In this document: one piece after another, positions 61,879 through 64,000 of the stretch
Numbering within the stretch: the stretch's first letter is position 1
Layout of the letters: each line of letters starts with the position of its first letter
Source of the DNA: Pedosphaera sp.
GTDB lineage: Bacteria > Verrucomicrobiota > Verrucomicrobiia > Limisphaerales > Pedosphaeraceae
Length of the DNA stretch: 64,000 nucleotides
Direction of reading: 5' to 3'
Assembly: GCA_028293325.1 (NCBI GenBank)
Contig: JAQGPA010000184.1
Location: 1 to 64,000 of the forward strand
The notes under the pieces: generated by a model
What the model saw: only the letters and a program-made list of their open reading frames with translations
Database searches by the model: none
What the model was told of the DNA's origin: nothing
Program-made: the position numbers and the translations under genes

Positions 61879-62059
61879 GGATGGGAAGATAGTGAATGGC
61901 TTCCGGACAGATGGCAAGCGAAGATGCCGTCCCCTGACGAAATGTGAGAACCAGGCATTTGGGCCGCGGCGGGGAATGAATCCAACCGCTTGTCTTTCCC
62001 GTGCTTCCGTGAGCAGCTTGACTTTCGCCCCGCCGACTGATAGCAGTTGTTTAGTTCTT
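61879..62059. other. Gap upstream of the c-di-AMP riboswitch
   Basis: 181 bases with no convincing gene. It should contain the promoter of the potassium importer transcript; no clear -35/-10 pair is seen. Confidence 0.35.
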
Positions 62060-62215
62060 TGTCTGCTAAATGGCCTGATTTATTCAGGCCAACGGGGGAT
62101 CCAAATATTTCCGGCAACGGAATTGGGGCTAACGGTGCCTGCGGCATCGGGAACACTTAGTGGTTCCAGCCCGACAGCTAACCTCGTCAGCGTAAACATT
62201 AAGGGCAATGGAGGT
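62060..62215 (+). promoter_or_regulatory. c-di-AMP riboswitch (ydaO/yuaA class)
   Basis: The conserved ydaO blocks appear in order: GCTAAAT, a hairpin TGGCCTGA-TTTAT-TCAGGCCA (62071-62091), CGGGGGATCCAA, a second hairpin TTCCGGCAACGGAA, TTGGGG, a third hairpin GGAACACTTAGTGGTTCC (62150-62167), then CAGCTAACCTCGTCAGCGT (62175-62193), the hallmark of the class, and a final AATGGAGG. The downstream gene is of the KimA type, the classical target. In this class ligand binding normally turns expression off. Confidence 0.88.
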
Positions 62216-62251
62216 CTTCAAACACCCACCCGCCTTTCAAACGTTATTCTG

Positions 62252-62272
62252 CTTTTCGCTGCAGGCGAGAGG
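62252..62272 (+). promoter_or_regulatory. Possible expression-platform hairpin sequestering a ribosome site
   Basis: CTTTTCGC-TGCAG-GCGAGAGG, an 8-bp stem with two G-T pairs. The 3' arm holds GAGAGG, a Shine-Dalgarno-like word 20 bases before the importer ATG. It also precedes a 9-codon frame starting at 62277 that overlaps the importer start. Control could therefore be translational (inference). Confidence 0.4.
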
Positions 62273-62292
62273 TGTAATGCCATCGCATTATT

Positions 62293-64000
62293 ATGATCGC
62301 CAGTAATACACGGCGGCCGCGCAACGTCGGTGTCGCCCCGGCTGCAGCCATTCTTTATGGTGACTGGGGCACGAGCAAAGCCTATGTCATCGGCCTGGCT
62401 TTTGCGGGCGCGGCCTACGGTTCATTCTGGCTGATTGCGGCCATGTGCCTGCTGACCGCGCTGGTGGGCGTGAACTACATGACCATCTGCAAGCATTACC
62501 CGGATGGCGGCGGCGTGTACGCCAGCGTGCGGCATCGTTCGGAAATTATTTCCATCGTCGGTGCGTTTCTGCTAATCGCCGATTACATTGTCACGGCGGC
62601 CATCAGCGCCCTCTCGGCATTTCAATATCTGGGCGTGCCGCATCCGGAAATTTTTGCGGCCGTCGCCATTGCGGCCATCGGCGGGCTGAATGTCTTTGGC
62701 CCGAAGCATACGGGCGGGCTGGCCTTTCTGATTTCCGTGCCGACCGCGCTGGTGGTTTTGCTGCTCGGGCTTTTCTGCCTGCCGCACCTCGGCACGGCAG
62801 TGCATAACTTGCAGCCGCTGACCGGCGGCTTTTGGAAGAATTGGAATGGATTTGTCGGTGTGGTGCTGGCCTTGTCCGGCGTGGAGGCCATTGCCAACGC
62901 CACCGGCGTGATGAAATTAAACAAGGGCACCACCGAGGCCAACCCGTGCGTCTCCAAAACCTCCACCCCCGCGCTGCTTTGGGTAATGATCGAAGTTTGC
63001 CTGTTCACCGCGCTGCTCGGCCTGGCGATGCATGCGCTGGGCGGCTTGGCGGTCAACAAGGATGACGTGGACGCGCCGGGCAATCCCGGGGTGCGCGATT
63101 ACATGCTCCGTTACATGGCGCAGATATTTGTCGGCGGCTCGCTGGGAGCGACGGCCGGGCACATTGCCGCCTGGGCGGTGAGCATTGTGTTCGGCTGCCT
63201 GCTGCTCTCCGCCGTCAACACGGCGATTGTGGATTTGATTGCCATTTCGTTCCTGATGTCGCGCGACGGCGAACTGCCGCCCACGTTTCAAAAGCTGAAC
63301 AAATTCGGCGTGCCCAATATGGGCATCATCGTCGCCACCATCATTCCGCTGGTGCTGGTGCTGGTCGTGAAGGACATGGCCGGCCTGGCGGAACTGTATG
63401 CCGTAGGCGTGGTGGGAGCCATCGCCACCAATTTGGGTGCGAGTTCCACCGATAAAAAACTTGGACTAAAAGTTTGGGAACGCCTGCTCATGTTCGGCAC
63501 GTTCATGATCATGCTGGCCATTGAAATATCACTTTTCTGGGACAAGCCCAACGCCCGCATCTTCACCATCACCGTGCTCGTGGTTGGCTTGATCCTGCGC
63601 GGATTGGCGAGCGAACATTTTCAAAGAAAAAAACGTGCGGCGGACGTCGCTGCCCTGGCCGCAATTTCGGCACCGACCCAGGAGACGGCATTTATCCCCA
63701 AGCCAATGGACGTTTCCAACTCGCCCATGCTCTGCGCCGTGCGCGGACCGGGCAAGACGCTCGATTTTGCCATCGGCGAAGCAAAAGACAGTCACCGCCC
63801 GCTGCTGCTGCTGTTCGTGCGCGCACTGCCGGTTTTGAATGAAGCGGACGCAAAGCGCAAATGGCAGGACGATGACGAGGCGCGGGAAATATTCACCTCC
63901 GCCAAAACGAAGGCGGATGGTCATCCCGTTTATCCCTGTTACGCTGTGAGCGATTCCGTGGCCGATACGATTGTGGACATCACCGCAACGATGGGAGCAA
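62293..64000 (+). CDS. KimA-like potassium importer (APC superfamily) with C-terminal USP-like domain, partial
   Basis: 569 residues are visible, running off the window end. Twelve hydrophobic segments are present. Conserved KimA features: HYPDGGGVYASV, FLLIADYIVTAAISALSAF, LALSGVEAIANATGVMKLN and LAELYAVGVVGAIATNLG, which line up with the same segments of Bacillus KimA/YdaO. After about residue 440 a cytoplasmic domain begins, with SPMLCAVRGPGKTLDFAIGE and LLLLFVRALPVLN, like universal stress protein folds. KimA imports K+ with protons and is controlled by c-di-AMP. The c-di-AMP riboswitch directly upstream supports the assignment. The ATG at 62293 is the first in frame after a stop at 62275. 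Confidence 0.87.
   Translation, partial: MIASNTRRPRNVGVAPAAAILYGDWGTSKAYVIGLAFAGAAYGSFWLIAAMCLLTALVGVNYMTICKHYPDGGGVYASVRHRSEIISIVGAFLLIADYIVTAAISALSAFQYLGVPHPEIFAAVAIAAIGGLNVFGPKHTGGLAFLISVPTALVVLLLGLFCLPHLGTAVHNLQPLTGGFWKNWNGFVGVVLALSGVEAIANATGVMKLNKGTTEANPCVSKTSTPALLWVMIEVCLFTALLGLAMHALGGLAVNKDDVDAPGNPGVRDYMLRYMAQIFVGGSLGATAGHIAAWAVSIVFGCLLLSAVNTAIVDLIAISFLMSRDGELPPTFQKLNKFGVPNMGIIVATIIPLVLVLVVKDMAGLAELYAVGVVGAIATNLGASSTDKKLGLKVWERLLMFGTFMIMLAIEISLFWDKPNARIFTITVLVVGLILRGLASEHFQRKKRAADVAALAAISAPTQETAFIPKPMDVSNSPMLCAVRGPGKTLDFAIGEAKDSHRPLLLLFVRALPVLNEADAKRKWQDDDEAREIFTSAKTKADGHPVYPCYAVSDSVADTIVDITATMGA

Noticed and set aside
61880-62296. 139-codon plus-strand frame before the potassium importer
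   Set aside because: It overlaps the c-di-AMP riboswitch and its product has no protein-like pattern.
1-64000. tRNA, rRNA, insertion sequences or prophage genes
   Set aside because: No transposase, integrase or structural RNA gene was recognised. Short tRNA genes could be missed by eye.

Overview
The window is a GC-rich bacterial chromosome segment. I infer a member of Verrucomicrobiota, probably near the Pedosphaera/Limisphaerales group. The inference rests on the gene mix: a long H+-pyrophosphatase, a YebC variant starting GAQWK, paired M16 peptidases, a subtilase with P-domain, a YXWGXW lipoprotein, and many genes without a clear Shine-Dalgarno. No 16S gene or tRNA is visible, so the placement is not proven.

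Layout. 0-7.3 kb: tail of an unknown gene, recQ, a cobalamin-type binding protein, hppA and ruvB. 7.4-12.3 kb (minus strand): a tripartite ABC efflux operon in the order TolC-like lipoprotein, HlyD-like adaptor, ATPase, MacB-like permease, preceded by a small lipoprotein. 12.5-14.0 kb: a carB gene holding only the N-terminal half, followed by almost 0.9 kb of repeat-rich DNA without a gene. 14.9-23.7 kb: housekeeping and secreted proteins (DsbA-like protein, lytic transglycosylase, YebC, PolX, ThiD, YXWGXW lipoprotein, secreted subtilase).

23.8-41.7 kb is a heavy-metal island. It has a minus-strand CzcCBA-type system (RND pump with the DFG/DGA divalent-cation signature), a plus-strand CusCBA-type system (RND pump with the Cu/Ag-type signature and an extra C-terminal domain), two related small secreted YHS/TRASH-like proteins, small Cys-rich secreted proteins, a DUF3347 protein, an aspartyl protease, and a CnrY-CnrX-CnrH-like trio (anti-sigma, periplasmic metal sensor, ECF sigma factor). 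Two genes of the island share a 30-bp promoter-like module with fixed spacing. A decayed copy of the 3' end of the RND gene lies between the sensor and sigma genes, which suggests the island was rearranged.

41.8-47.0 kb: a Fur-box-like operator before an outer-membrane-type protein and a c-type cytochrome, a heterodimeric M16 peptidase pair and a GAF protein. 47.2-58.8 kb: malate synthase, then purine catabolism (single-chain xanthine dehydrogenase, XdhC, adenine deaminase) and a NitT/TauT-type ABC transporter. 58.9-64 kb: a 58-residue membrane protein, pfkA, a CHAD protein, two very small membrane proteins, and a KimA-like potassium importer that runs off the window. A c-di-AMP (ydaO/yuaA) riboswitch precedes the importer.

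The best candidates for new biology are the metal island with its own ECF control circuit and unusual parts (adaptor without a hairpin, RND pump fused to a FixH/YtkA-like domain, decayed pump fragment), the split or truncated carB with its decamer repeats, and the c-di-AMP riboswitch and KimA-like pair.
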